Position numbers and translations under genes: made by a program. This document shows positions 8,601 through 18,220 of a stretch of 64,000 nucleotides of DNA, one piece after another. This DNA is from a virus, in the IMG/VR virus record IMGVR_UViG_3300049001_000044, positions 248,001 to 312,000 of that record. The stretch is one strand, 5' to 3'. Position 1 is the first letter of the stretch; each line of letters opens with the position of its first letter. The notes below the pieces were generated by a model. The model saw only the letters and a program-made list of their open reading frames with translations, searched no databases and was not told the DNA's origin.

Positions 8601-11600
8601 TGACTCCACGTGTTGCGCTTTCATCGTACGACCTTGACGACATGGCCGCTGTTGAGCTGGCCAGATTCTCGGCTAAGTACGGTTACGACACTTACGCTAC
8701 AGTCTTCGATCAGTCGGACGCATTCACCTGGAACTACAGTATGATGTTTGGCGATGCAAGATGGTTCGATGTCTACGCCACCTACTTCTACAATGAAGTC
8801 GGAGTAGTTGATCTCAAGCGTCCTAACATTGAACCTTGGAAGCTGCTTGGCCTAACCGATAAGCCTTCTGACTGGGATGCTAAGAACGCAGGTGTTGACC
8901 GTCTGTGGAAGACCGAGATGTGGTTGGACATTATGGCTGCAAAGCCAGGCCTGAAGCTGTGCGTTGACATCAACACCGACGCTTTGCTCCCACCATACGT
9001 TTCTTCCTCGCTGCCTGAATCGCAATACGCGCTTACCACCGTTAAGCCAGAAGGCATCGCGAACACCTACAGCTTCCAAGACAACGGTCCAGTTGAGAAC
9101 ATCTGGAGAAAGTCACTTGAGTACGGCTACAGCTTGGCTCGCATCTACTTCAAGCGTCAGCCTCTGCGCTTCGTTGAGAATCTGTGGGGCACCACCTACA
9201 TCTACCCATCCAGCAACGCTCTGCGTCTGGAACGAAACCTGTCTCAGCCATCGTCGCCATCGAAGTTCCTCCTCCATGGTGAGCGTCTCCACAACATCGT
9301 TGAGCGTGATGCAAGTGAACACTTCATCGGCAAGGTGCGCATGAGCAGCACCGCTACGGCGAACGTTGAGTTCCAAGTCACTCACACTGACAACAACAAA
9401 ACCTACTTCTACGCTTACATCAACGGCGCGCTGAAGATGATCGTTGAGGAAGGTAAAGTGTTCAGTTTGAGTGGTGACGGTGTCATTATCAATGACGTCA
9501 TCATAGATGACATGGGTATCCCATTCTCTCTTGGTGATAAATTCACTATCAAGTACACCGCTACGCCTGACCCTGCAGTTGATCCAGCACCGCCTGTCGA
9601 TCCAGAAGATTGTGGCTGCGTCGTCCCAGGAACCAATGATACTCTTCCATACCCACAAGTCGTCGTGACTTCGGTCTGGACCTTTACCCCTGCGAAGACG
9701 AAGAAGTACAACGGTGTTGGTCAACTCTACACCAATCTGCTGCGCTATAACTACATCGACACTGACATGTCGAAGGCAACCAACGCATATCGTAGTTGGG
9801 ACGTTCGCCTGGTTCACCGTCTTGGCGCTCTGATCCGCGGTGACTCTCTTGAAATCGACACCGCGCTTGGTACTCTGCCTGAGACCGCATACAATTTGCT
9901 GTTGAAGCGCAGTGAGTATCTGGACAGCAAGTGGATTTCTGCTCTTCGCATCCAGCTGGTTCAAGCTGGTAAGCGTGTCGCGACCAGCGCGGGCAACTAC
10001 ATTCCTGTTGGTGCAGGCGAAGACTGGGTCTTCCGTCTAGAGACGTACAACCCACAGCACCCGCTCATCGAGTACTACTCCTATGAGCAGGACGAGTACC
10101 TGACCTTCAACGCACTGCAGGGTCAAACGACCAAGCTTGAGTGGAAGCACCGCACTAAGCGCGCACATCTCAACCAAGTCACTACTCCTATCGCCATCAC
10201 TGGCGTGCAGAACCTAATCGACGTTATCTTCGGTTACATCGAAAGACTTGAAGAAGTTGGCTTCAAAATCAACATGACCGAGGATGTTGTCGTTGATGCA
10301 GAGACCGGCCGCAACCTTGATTGGCAGTTGGAAGTTGAAAAGCTGGTGGATCGTATCTACACGAACATGGGACCAGGTAATGGTCACGTATTGAATCCAT
10401 TCCTCCACGCTCTCTACGTTGAGACTCCTACTGGTCTGCTGTCACGCTACACTGAAAGCAGCTTCATCGACACGACTGCGGCGCAGGCAATCTTCGACGT
10501 GACTGGCAAAGTAATCCCAATGAACAACCTCTACGTTGTTCGTACGGACGATTCTGCCGTCACTTACTCGGATGTTCCTATCTTCTCTGCCCACGTCTTC
10601 AACGATGAGTTTGAACACGTGATCGTCTTCAACACCCGTCTGTCGGATGAAATCGGTAGCTCGACCATCTTCGACCCATTCCTGGGTATGAGGATCGACA
10701 CCGCTCGCCTCGCATACACTCGTCAGGCAGAGGTAGATAGGAAGCCTAGGTTCCACGGCTTCGTCCTTAACGGCAATGACGTGAGGCGCAACATCGTATC
10801 GAGCGTGGATTCCATCGCCAACTATTACGATGCATCGAAGACGTTTAACGAGCCAGCGACAGCTAAGCACGCACTATCTCTGCTCGGCTTTAGTAGCAAG
10901 CAATACTTCGCAGACATCGGAATCAGCGACGCAACGCAGTTCAACTTCTGGCGCGGTCTCATTCAAGCTAAGGGTACGAACATGTCGATCGATGCGTTCG
11001 TCAACTACAAGAAATTCGCTGACGCTTCCGTCGATGAGTACTGGGCTTACAAAGTTGCTGACTATGGTGATGCACGCCCTCGCAATCTGCCTGAGATCAA
11101 AATTGAGCAGGCCGATTGCCAGCAGTCGTTCACTCAACTGCAATTCTACGACGCGACCACGGACCACGACCAGCTTCCTCAGTTCATCCAAATCGAAAAG
11201 GAAGATGACGCTCGTTGGTTTAGCATTGATGATCTGGGCGTGGGCATGGTATTCGATGCTCTGCCTACTTCTGTCACCGTCACCGCGGCAAATGTTGGCT
11301 ACTACCAGCTCAACACCATCTTCCATAACGGAGATGATGGTGCACCGACTGTGACGAAGAATGGTCTGGCAACGAACGACGCCACGATGGTGAACGCTTC
11401 CCTCCTGAAGGTGAACGTTGCTGGTACCTACGTCGTCAATGGATACACCTGGGCTAACCCAGTAAAGCAGTCGCCTGTCAAGCTGTTCGACTACAAGACC
11501 AACACACTGGTCAAGCAGATCGCGCTGTGGCACCCAGCTATCGGTATCCACGCCCACGAGCCACTGGAGATCATCAACACCGTTTCGAAGGCAGATCCTG

Positions 11601-13930
11601 CGCTGTACAACTACTCGACGCAGACCACCAACAACCCGAACCTTTCCACTCTTCGCCCATGGGGCAAGAAGGAAGTTGGTAGAGTATGGTGGGACACCGA
11701 CAACCTCGGCTACGTCTCGTACTACGATGCGCAAGTCTATCCTAATCGCAACGAACGTAACGCACGTTGGGGCAGTCTTGCTGAATGGGCGACTATCGAT
11801 CTGTGCGAATGGACAGAATCCACTGTTCCTCCTACCGAATACGATGCACTGGCTAGCGCTCAGCAAGGTAGCTCGGAAATTCCAGCTGAACAGCGCGCAT
11901 CTGGTAAGGCAGCGAAAAAGTCCTACTACAAGCGAGACAGAGAAATCACTGTTCGTCCTATCGCATGGTCGAAAGCTGGCGTTGGCGATCAAGCTGCGCA
12001 CCCAGCATTTGGTCCTGCAGTCGCGACGAAAGTTTACTACGCTGGTGGTGCTCTCTTCGCAGACGCTGGCCGTACTCTCACCATCAACTTGGTGGAAGAT
12101 CGCCACTTTGGTGCATGGTTGAACAACAAGCCAGTTGGTGAAGTCGTCATCACTGACCAGATCGTCTACGACCTGGGTTCGTCCACCTCGCTTGCTACTC
12201 CGCAAGTTGACGGTCTTGGCATCTCTCTCATCGTTGGTGGTCGATTCGGTGATCGTATCGGTCAAATCAACTTGAACGCTCGCACCGCTCCGAACGGTGT
12301 TGAATACCTGACGATGTCAGACGACTTCAACTTCTCGCAAGAGATTGAGCTGCCTGCATTCAACGGCGTTGCTGGTGATCAGCGCGAAATTCGCTTCGAC
12401 GATTTCAGTATCATCCTTACTGTTGACGCGCTGGCGATCGCATCACAGATTGCTAATGCTTGGAGCGACGTTTATGTTCGCGAAGGTGTAAGAGTTGAAG
12501 AGATCATCGCTCTCCCAGACTACGTCTTCGTCAACGATCCAACTGATGCTGATTATCTCAGCCACGATTATGAGTGGAAGGCATGGGACGTTCCTTCTCA
12601 AGAAGATCTGTCCAGTGACTTGATGCCACCACGCAGCACATGGATGCCATACGTCGGTGCGCCAGTCAGCATCGTACCAACCGCTGCTGTTGTTAAGGCA
12701 ATGGGCGAAGCTAACCTGACTCTGAAGAGTGGTATCGAGATCACCCGCTACAACTCTACTTGGACCGACTGGGTCAAGCTGGAGACCGCGAAGGTTGAGA
12801 AGATCAGCGATGGTGAGAACAAAGTTAGCTTTGATCGCTCCTTCACTGATGAGGCAGAGGTAGATGTGAATCGTCTCTCCATCTACGCGAATGGTGTTCA
12901 GCTGAACCCGCAAACGTACATTGTTTCGGGAGGCGTTGGACAGGAAGTAGTTGAGATCGTAAATATCCTGCCAGAAGGAACGCCTGTTCTGTTGATCTAC
13001 CGCGCTTACCAACCAACCGCAGCTGAGTTGGAGTTTGATCCAGCGGTGAAGGATGATGCAGCCGTTCTGACTCAGTACAAGGCAGACTACCAGTACACGA
13101 AAGTGGATGTTCGCAATGAAGCGGGCGTAATCGTAGGTGCCAAGTACTACTTCTGGGTTCAGGATAAGACCGTCGTTCAACCTAACAAGAGCATGTCACT
13201 CGTGCAAGCAAAGAGCATTCTGACTAACGGACCTTCGCAGTTCATGATGTTTGCCCGTCTAACTGACGGCAACTTCGACTCGTGCGTCATCGCTGGTCTG
13301 AACAATCTGGTTACGAACAACGACACGTACAAGCTGCGCTTCCAACGCAACCACACCCTACGTGATGATCCTGAGCAACTGAGTCTGAAGAACACTCATA
13401 CAGAGTGGGCGCTTATCCGTCGCAGCCAGTCGTCTAAGATTCCTAAGACGCTGTGGGATCATCTTGCAAATGCGGCCGCTGCTCATGATGCTGTTGGTAA
13501 CCCACTGCCTTCGAAGTCTCGTATCGATTACGACGAACGCAATGGCACCAGAACGCAGTTTGGTTTCAAGCAAGGTCAAATCTTTGCCGACACCAACCTA
13601 GTTCGTGCTTCGATCGTTAACACGATTCTGAACACATCGCTTAGCATCAAGCTCGGTAACACTTCGATTCCTGACTACATCACCGCTCTCAACTTCGACA
13701 AGAGCGATGAATGGTTCGCAGATGATGACGCAGCAAGAGCAACAATGGATCTTATCTGGTCGACGGCTCGCCCACGTCAAATCAACGAAATCTTCTTCGA
13801 AGTACTGGAAGATGCTCTTGCATCTAACTACGAATTCAGCGACATCTTCAAAACGTCTCTGATCTCGGTGTACTCCACGACGAAGGTTGAAGAACAAGTA
13901 GAAGGCGAAATCGAGGATGGCAAATTCTGA
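5687..13930 (+). CDS. Giant baseplate wedge protein in the gp7 position
   Basis: A 2747-aa protein, more than twice T4 gp7 (1032 aa). The assignment rests on position after gp25-gp6 and before another large baseplate gene, on the late promoter, and on a composition rich in beta strands and aromatic residues; no domain is certain by eye. Three copies of the small GD-x-F beta module occur (about nt 6255-6460, 7345-7530, 9330-9565). A Pro/Asp-rich linker with CGC near nt 9580-9640 may be a hinge. An in-frame ATG at 5660 gives nine more residues, but MANKQKIDLKKF is a more natural start and fits the promoter. It overlaps the next gene by 14 nt. Confidence 0.75.
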   Translation: MANKQKIDLKKFIPSNLRNELNTSLADNLFNRFLSEEQSVSVSGQVGKVTDPNDAVIQASDLDRELNALVPALYFKTGAEESLFTFDDLLNRMAALGVDINNLKSSLSEQSLNLAPPIDLDKFINFSNYYWTAVDAKPVRAEQTMAWNTALNAEYYVIKRPSATSNIKLPVNLATTNDIKLYGKGREPEKVTVEFQSNDTFTITGSNGPLSVDKNQLTGIKTLLTVTGPNSLALFSFQITQGSEAFEVGDKFEIDITYVTGSNTVSFTPGPSLITLSKGFVSNIVADSQLMMVDGVRVKVGDTVLVKNQTNAAENGVYVVKMDKWLRLSNYSDASHFPASTSIYVYFGSQAGKTFTLQSTVTEVGVSPIVFAPDTTNPAIAVNDWQIYNFWVHKDDLDPTYTNATQATRPIIEYDNDLQLNAAFDDDGYPTIGSSAPQSKTRFNQIPQFDLFYYDGHHAKKTSGIFFYEEDPDFDVDAILLRRTKLTVNADYMFGLGVKDEDGRLLFFKKQGELKSIWAPGNTTASVTSLTLNAEASEMKGSISTQVFSSADTQTWTITAKSATTFSVVGSRSGYQGDAIIGVAFTAPDDFEIVINEGSVEYAVGDTFTMNVAGVVAPRYVKKVDGNVVNVVGGPLGDTAQEGSWMVPRRMFENMLRTLSTEIAYGDLVDHCRSIIKSQDGFKGSSFGINNYRQLSHNHGLGGNIREYNGNFPLLASLLMQPGMSPLSIIDFGEQQYATALASIDQFLSNELANYIATTAVPSLSLIDPTDAQVQNLLNTFENLRANDQLLKDVFSDSTALVKNWPVTLPMMGITRKTKPTITFDMDLGIDVIVHHDNHRSPLAATDVEFDRNLARTLVRRSDSTTSAGVFAEAMPNLPYARQLWFRPSTNELKVFDVFADTDEAPASGVDGQFWYKRSANELREWDSLSNTWVISASTIASRWTILNSAAIRNSLVLAVEQKLADSVHPSMTPRVALSSYDLDDMAAVELARFSAKYGYDTYATVFDQSDAFTWNYSMMFGDARWFDVYATYFYNEVGVVDLKRPNIEPWKLLGLTDKPSDWDAKNAGVDRLWKTEMWLDIMAAKPGLKLCVDINTDALLPPYVSSSLPESQYALTTVKPEGIANTYSFQDNGPVENIWRKSLEYGYSLARIYFKRQPLRFVENLWGTTYIYPSSNALRLERNLSQPSSPSKFLLHGERLHNIVERDASEHFIGKVRMSSTATANVEFQVTHTDNNKTYFYAYINGALKMIVEEGKVFSLSGDGVIINDVIIDDMGIPFSLGDKFTIKYTATPDPAVDPAPPVDPEDCGCVVPGTNDTLPYPQVVVTSVWTFTPAKTKKYNGVGQLYTNLLRYNYIDTDMSKATNAYRSWDVRLVHRLGALIRGDSLEIDTALGTLPETAYNLLLKRSEYLDSKWISALRIQLVQAGKRVATSAGNYIPVGAGEDWVFRLETYNPQHPLIEYYSYEQDEYLTFNALQGQTTKLEWKHRTKRAHLNQVTTPIAITGVQNLIDVIFGYIERLEEVGFKINMTEDVVVDAETGRNLDWQLEVEKLVDRIYTNMGPGNGHVLNPFLHALYVETPTGLLSRYTESSFIDTTAAQAIFDVTGKVIPMNNLYVVRTDDSAVTYSDVPIFSAHVFNDEFEHVIVFNTRLSDEIGSSTIFDPFLGMRIDTARLAYTRQAEVDRKPRFHGFVLNGNDVRRNIVSSVDSIANYYDASKTFNEPATAKHALSLLGFSSKQYFADIGISDATQFNFWRGLIQAKGTNMSIDAFVNYKKFADASVDEYWAYKVADYGDARPRNLPEIKIEQADCQQSFTQLQFYDATTDHDQLPQFIQIEKEDDARWFSIDDLGVGMVFDALPTSVTVTAANVGYYQLNTIFHNGDDGAPTVTKNGLATNDATMVNASLLKVNVAGTYVVNGYTWANPVKQSPVKLFDYKTNTLVKQIALWHPAIGIHAHEPLEIINTVSKADPALYNYSTQTTNNPNLSTLRPWGKKEVGRVWWDTDNLGYVSYYDAQVYPNRNERNARWGSLAEWATIDLCEWTESTVPPTEYDALASAQQGSSEIPAEQRASGKAAKKSYYKRDREITVRPIAWSKAGVGDQAAHPAFGPAVATKVYYAGGALFADAGRTLTINLVEDRHFGAWLNNKPVGEVVITDQIVYDLGSSTSLATPQVDGLGISLIVGGRFGDRIGQINLNARTAPNGVEYLTMSDDFNFSQEIELPAFNGVAGDQREIRFDDFSIILTVDALAIASQIANAWSDVYVREGVRVEEIIALPDYVFVNDPTDADYLSHDYEWKAWDVPSQEDLSSDLMPPRSTWMPYVGAPVSIVPTAAVVKAMGEANLTLKSGIEITRYNSTWTDWVKLETAKVEKISDGENKVSFDRSFTDEAEVDVNRLSIYANGVQLNPQTYIVSGGVGQEVVEIVNILPEGTPVLLIYRAYQPTAAELEFDPAVKDDAAVLTQYKADYQYTKVDVRNEAGVIVGAKYYFWVQDKTVVQPNKSMSLVQAKSILTNGPSQFMMFARLTDGNFDSCVIAGLNNLVTNNDTYKLRFQRNHTLRDDPEQLSLKNTHTEWALIRRSQSSKIPKTLWDHLANAAAAHDAVGNPLPSKSRIDYDERNGTRTQFGFKQGQIFADTNLVRASIVNTILNTSLSIKLGNTSIPDYITALNFDKSDEWFADDDAARATMDLIWSTARPRQINEIFFEVLEDALASNYEFSDIFKTSLISVYSTTKVEEQVEGEIEDGKF

Positions 13931-16900
13931 TAAATCATCTCGCTACCTTTCGGTAGCGAGTGGTCACATTGACAGTCTGATCAGCTACGTCACTGACGTA
14001 AAGCCGTATCACACGAAGCTGTCTGAGATTGTTGAGGAGTTCCTCTTTGAGGACTCCATCAATGTCAAGATCGAGGAGGAACATCAAGAGCTTCTGGTCC
14101 TTGGACCTGACCTCCTCAATCGTGGCTCAAACAGCGCGTTGAAAGTATGGGATAAGATCGGTGCGTCACGCCCTGCCGATACTCTGTCTGCGCAAAGGAC
14201 AGTGATTTCGGATGGTACACGTAGAACGTTCCCAATCCCACTGACCACCGTTCCAAAGCTTCTTAGCCAGTCTAGCCAAGACGCCTTTGTAGTAGGTGTG
14301 AACGACAACCAGCAAATCCCTGGTTTGATTCGCGGCGTCTATTCAAATCGTCGCTTTGACGGCCCGGGTGTTCCTCTCGTTCAGAAGAATGGCAAGCACA
14401 TGGTTGAAGGTGTGGACTATCACATCTCCCTTGGCGCATTCTCCTTCAAGACCATCGGCGGTAGCAAGTGGAAAGAACAAGCTGTTGCTGACCTCACCTC
14501 TTTTGCGCAGAATCCAGGTGCATTGGCTTTCAACAATGTCTACGAGCAGTTCGGTTCGATTGTCGACATTATCCCAGGCACATACGAAGAGTTCAAGCTG
14601 ACATGGAATGGCACCGCGTTGACCGTCGTTGGTTCGATCTCTGGTAATTTGGGTACTTGTCAATTCGGCAAGACCTTCACCTCGCCAAAAATCACCTTCA
14701 CCTTCACCTCAGCGTATGGTGATCCAGCAACTGAGCAGCCAACGTTGAATGTTGGTGATACGTTCATCTTGACTCCTCGTGAGAAGATCACGGTTGCGAC
14801 AAACGCACCAGATGAAACGTGGACGATCATCAAGACCAATCCACAGGCTCTCCAGGCCGCTCCACTCTTTAAGCGCACAAGCAGCATCCCTGCTCAGTCT
14901 ACGCCTGCTCTTACCATTTATGGACAATCGCTTGAGTGGACGCTTCGCTCTGATTGGACCATCACGTTCATTGATGCAACGACGTACGTCATTAGCACGA
15001 AGGACGTCGTCAACAAGCAGCTGGCGGGATATCCAAAAACCGTTAGCCTAATAGATGGATGCAGCTTCAAAGATGAGTTCATCCATTACACGATCGTTCC
15101 TCCGCTCAATGGCTTCCAAGCAGGCGACAGCTTCTCATTCACCATCAAGACGCTCAAGCCAAACTACCTAGTGTATGGTTCGAAGTCTGGTTGGCAGGCG
15201 CCTGCAACTGCGGGTCAGTGGTATTGGAACGGTAAGATTGGTTTCAAAATTCCTAAGCTCGACTACTACGCGCTGAAGCGGTCTTCGACCATCTCTACGT
15301 CGAAGGATGGTGACGATTGGCAGCCTGTTGTCGTGAATGGACAAGAGCTAACCAACGTCAGCTACATCAACAACGCGTTCATTGCAAGCGGCGCAAAGTC
15401 TATCGTAGCCGCATCTACTGACGGTACGAGTTGGTCTGACGACCTAACTAACTTCGCAACTATCGACAAGCGTCTTGCCATCGTTGGTGAGGACGGCCTT
15501 GTTGCGATGACTGAAGATGGTGAGACCTGGTACAAAGTTGCCACCCACACCACGAAAAAACTGAAGGGTATTACGGTAATCCCAGTAAGTGGCGGTGAAT
15601 CACCCAACGTTATCATCGTCGTGGGCGAAGGCGGAACAATCCTTACTTCTATCAACGGCTTTGGTTGGACTAATCGTGAAAGCAATGTGAAGGCGTCGCT
15701 GAACTCTATCGCCTACTCTAATGATTGGATCATTGCTGTCGGTGATAACGGTACCATCCTTCGTTCGAAAGACCGCATCACCTGGACTGTCACTACTTCG
15801 CCAACGACTGAGAACCTGAACAAGGTCAAGTTCTTGAATGACGCGTTCTGGGCAGTAGGTACAAACGGCACAATCATCACGTCCAAGGACGGTGTGAACT
15901 GGGCGAAGGGCGTGAGCAACACGACTGCTGAGCTCAACGATATTGCGTTCGGTGCTGGTCGCTACCTCGCTGGTGGTAGAGGCGGCGTCATGTGTAAGTC
16001 CTTTAACGGAATTACCTGGACCTCGTACGACTCCAAGCCGATTAACGCGATCGAATTCGGTGCTGAGGAACAAGTCTTTGTAACAGTTGAACACGTCATC
16101 GGCGTACCTGCGAACTTCGTACCGCTTCGTGCTCCTCATTCGGCTGCTGCTCCTTCGATGTACACCATCACCTTCCGTTCCCCAGTGAATGGCGGCTCAG
16201 TCGTCGGTGGTACCGTTCAAAATAATCTCTACGGATACCGTCAGGGCTTCAAGATTAATGAGAATTGGCAAGACGAATACTGCTCCTTCAAGATTGGTCC
16301 GTCCGACGACGTGTACCGTCCAGGTGAACAAATCGACGTCTACTTGGTTCCAAAGGCTACATTCATCGCGAACGGTAACTACGACGAACTGCCGTACGAC
16401 ACAACCGTCTTTGACACGCACATCGGTAAGATCGAATACCCTCTTGATCTGTTGCAGGAGTACTTCCCACTCCACTACAACCAAGACGCGCTGATCTTCC
16501 CTAACACCACACCTGCTGACGATGGTGTGAAGATCATCGTTGACAAGGCGATGAAGGAGTCTATCGACTTCCGCATCGGCAAAGGAGCTGAAGATCAAGT
16601 CGTTCCGCCTGCAGAGTTGGCAGCGACGAATGGTTGGGTGCCTCTTGAATTCCGTTACTACGATCGTCGTATCAACAACGACTCTGTTGCAGAGTTCCCT
16701 GATCTCGCGACCTACCTTGATGCGTACTTGGCTTCGGATCCAGACACTAAAGTGTTCACCATCACGCAGCCTCGCTACAAGACGACGAATAGACCGGCTG
16801 AAGCTACGCTGATTTTTGATGACGTCTTCTTTAAGAAGTATCTGCCTGAGCGTAAGTACTTCTCACTGCGCTTTAACCAAACGGACAGCTACAGCCAAAC

Positions 16901-17549
16901 CATTCGTGTGAAGGTGAGTGAGAACCTCCGCATCTACGCGCGTATTCGACTGAACTTTGATGATATCGCAATGGTCAAGGTGAGCGACATTACGCCAGCA
17001 ACATGGGAGACGGTTGCCATCCTGAACATGCAGGATGAGTTCAACGCTGCGTTCTTGGAAGGTGGCTTCTTCACGAAGGTGGACGCGAACGAAATCACGT
17101 CGATTGTTCCGATGCCTGAGCCTACCATTTCAGTCAAAGAGAAGCCGACTGAAATTGCTGGCACGAACTTCTCAGAAGGTCTGCAGATCGTCATGCGTCT
17201 GACTGCAGATGCAGAAGTTGGTTACGATACTTACCCGTACGACACTGAACCCTACTACGATTACATCGACAACCGCCCTGTTGGTACGATCTTGAGCGTC
17301 AGCCTGAACTATGACGTAAATACCGACGTGAATGGTATCCACGTTGCGATCGCAGCTGAAGAATACGTTGTCACGCACAACAAGAAAGGCAGCACTCCTA
17401 CTGTCATCGTTTATCCTGACGATACGACTAAGCCATCCTTCGTCGTGTTCCCTGAGATGATCTATACTCCTGTCGCTGGCGCGCAGCTGTCAAGTTTCAA
17501 GTTCTCTGTACCTGATGGAACGGGTCCCTTCCAACTGACTCTGGCGTAA
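13917..17549 (+). CDS. Large baseplate protein with beta-propeller, gp8 position
   Basis: A 1210-aa protein that starts inside the end of the giant gene. Residues about 454-724 are a run of ~40-residue repeats of the type W-x-x-G-x-x-G-T-I-x-x-S-x-D-G-x-x-W (for example VGDNGTILRSKDRITW, VGTNGTIITSKDGVNW). This is the pattern of YCF48/BNR-like beta propellers, which usually bind proteins or glycans. Upstream are two copies of the GD-x-F beta module (nt ~14590-14800 and 14935-15165). The N-terminal ~70 residues (Y-V-T-D-V-K-P-Y-H-T-K-L region) look like a conserved attachment segment. A peripheral wedge protein is inferred from position; T4 gp8 is only 334 aa, so this is not a simple orthologue. 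Confidence 0.7.
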   Translation: MANSDKSSRYLSVASGHIDSLISYVTDVKPYHTKLSEIVEEFLFEDSINVKIEEEHQELLVLGPDLLNRGSNSALKVWDKIGASRPADTLSAQRTVISDGTRRTFPIPLTTVPKLLSQSSQDAFVVGVNDNQQIPGLIRGVYSNRRFDGPGVPLVQKNGKHMVEGVDYHISLGAFSFKTIGGSKWKEQAVADLTSFAQNPGALAFNNVYEQFGSIVDIIPGTYEEFKLTWNGTALTVVGSISGNLGTCQFGKTFTSPKITFTFTSAYGDPATEQPTLNVGDTFILTPREKITVATNAPDETWTIIKTNPQALQAAPLFKRTSSIPAQSTPALTIYGQSLEWTLRSDWTITFIDATTYVISTKDVVNKQLAGYPKTVSLIDGCSFKDEFIHYTIVPPLNGFQAGDSFSFTIKTLKPNYLVYGSKSGWQAPATAGQWYWNGKIGFKIPKLDYYALKRSSTISTSKDGDDWQPVVVNGQELTNVSYINNAFIASGAKSIVAASTDGTSWSDDLTNFATIDKRLAIVGEDGLVAMTEDGETWYKVATHTTKKLKGITVIPVSGGESPNVIIVVGEGGTILTSINGFGWTNRESNVKASLNSIAYSNDWIIAVGDNGTILRSKDRITWTVTTSPTTENLNKVKFLNDAFWAVGTNGTIITSKDGVNWAKGVSNTTAELNDIAFGAGRYLAGGRGGVMCKSFNGITWTSYDSKPINAIEFGAEEQVFVTVEHVIGVPANFVPLRAPHSAAAPSMYTITFRSPVNGGSVVGGTVQNNLYGYRQGFKINENWQDEYCSFKIGPSDDVYRPGEQIDVYLVPKATFIANGNYDELPYDTTVFDTHIGKIEYPLDLLQEYFPLHYNQDALIFPNTTPADDGVKIIVDKAMKESIDFRIGKGAEDQVVPPAELAATNGWVPLEFRYYDRRINNDSVAEFPDLATYLDAYLASDPDTKVFTITQPRYKTTNRPAEATLIFDDVFFKKYLPERKYFSLRFNQTDSYSQTIRVKVSENLRIYARIRLNFDDIAMVKVSDITPATWETVAILNMQDEFNAAFLEGGFFTKVDANEITSIVPMPEPTISVKEKPTEIAGTNFSEGLQIVMRLTADAEVGYDTYPYDTEPYYDYIDNRPVGTILSVSLNYDVNTDVNGIHVAIAAEEYVVTHNKKGSTPTVIVYPDDTTKPSFVVFPEMIYTPVAGAQLSSFKFSVPDGTGPFQLTLA
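13939..13960 (+). other. Strong hairpin inside the start of the gp8-position gene
   Basis: CTCGCTACC and GGTAGCGAG form a 9-bp stem around a TTTC loop, centred about 30 nt into the coding sequence and just after the stop of the upstream gene. It could slow ribosomes or protect the message at this gene junction. Confidence 0.4.
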
Positions 17550-17561
17550 ACCATACCATAC

Positions 17562-17569
17562 CATAAATA
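17562..17569 (+). promoter_or_regulatory. T4-type late promoter box with CCATA repeats
   Basis: CATAAATA lies 48 nt before the gene at 17617. It is embedded in direct repeats of CCATA (17551-17577, four units with one interrupted), which are probably coincident with the promoter and may set its strength. Confidence 0.55.
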
Positions 17570-17616
17570 TGCCATAGTTTTCATCCTGGCGAAATAACCA
17601 TATTAACGGAGAAATA

Positions 17617-18192
17617 ATGACTGCAGCCATCGTCAACACCCACGTTAAAGGACACGTCCTTGTGCAGGACGCTTCCACAGGCGAGGTGCTCCTCGACAAG
17701 TTCAATGCTGTCCACAACAAGAACATGGCCATCGCTTTGGCGCGTGGTCTTGCGAACGATGCCAACCACCAGATCTACAAGATCAAGCTGGGCAATGGTG
17801 GTTCATCGATCGACAGCATGAACCAAATCACCTACCAAGCTCCTAACGTTACGGGCAGTGGGGCCGATCTCTACAATCCGACTTATTCGGAAATCATCGA
17901 TGAAGCGCAGGCATCAACCCCTGCGGAGAACTCGGTGACGTATCAGGAAAGTCCGACGAACGATACTACGATCGTCATCTGCACCGCCACGATTGCATCT
18001 GGCGAACCAGCAGGTCAAGACGTTTCTGACTCGCCTCCGAACCCGAATCCTGAAGCTCAATTTGCGTTTGACGAACTTGGTCTGTTCTCAGCAGACAACC
18101 GTCTTCTCACGCACATTATCTTCTCCCCGATTCTGAAGACGCAAAACAGAGAACTGGTCATCACTTATACCCTGACGATTAGCGTTTCATAA
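17617..18192 (+). CDS. Structural protein, probable fibre or baseplate attachment (191 aa)
   Basis: The ribosome binding site is ACGGAGAAATA. The first ~60 residues form a beta-rich head (GHVLVQDASTGEVLLDKFNAVHNKNM, then a helix ALARGLAN and IYKIKLGNGG), a pattern often seen in small tail-associated proteins. The middle is Ser/Thr/Pro-rich and the end is a strand-rich FDELGLFS then LTHIIFSPILK segment. I do not recognise a named family with certainty. It opens the fibre cluster and has its own late promoter. A structural role is inferred from context. Confidence 0.6.
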   Translation: MTAAIVNTHVKGHVLVQDASTGEVLLDKFNAVHNKNMAIALARGLANDANHQIYKIKLGNGGSSIDSMNQITYQAPNVTGSGADLYNPTYSEIIDEAQASTPAENSVTYQESPTNDTTIVICTATIASGEPAGQDVSDSPPNPNPEAQFAFDELGLFSADNRLLTHIIFSPILKTQNRELVITYTLTISVS

Positions 18193-18220
18193 ACCCGTCA
18201 CTTTTCCATAGGAGGGAGAA

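Noticed and set aside
10874-12265. Antisense open frame of 463 codons inside the giant baseplate gene
   Set aside because: Shadow of a well-supported 2747-aa gene; the translation lacks any domain pattern and there is no ribosome binding site.
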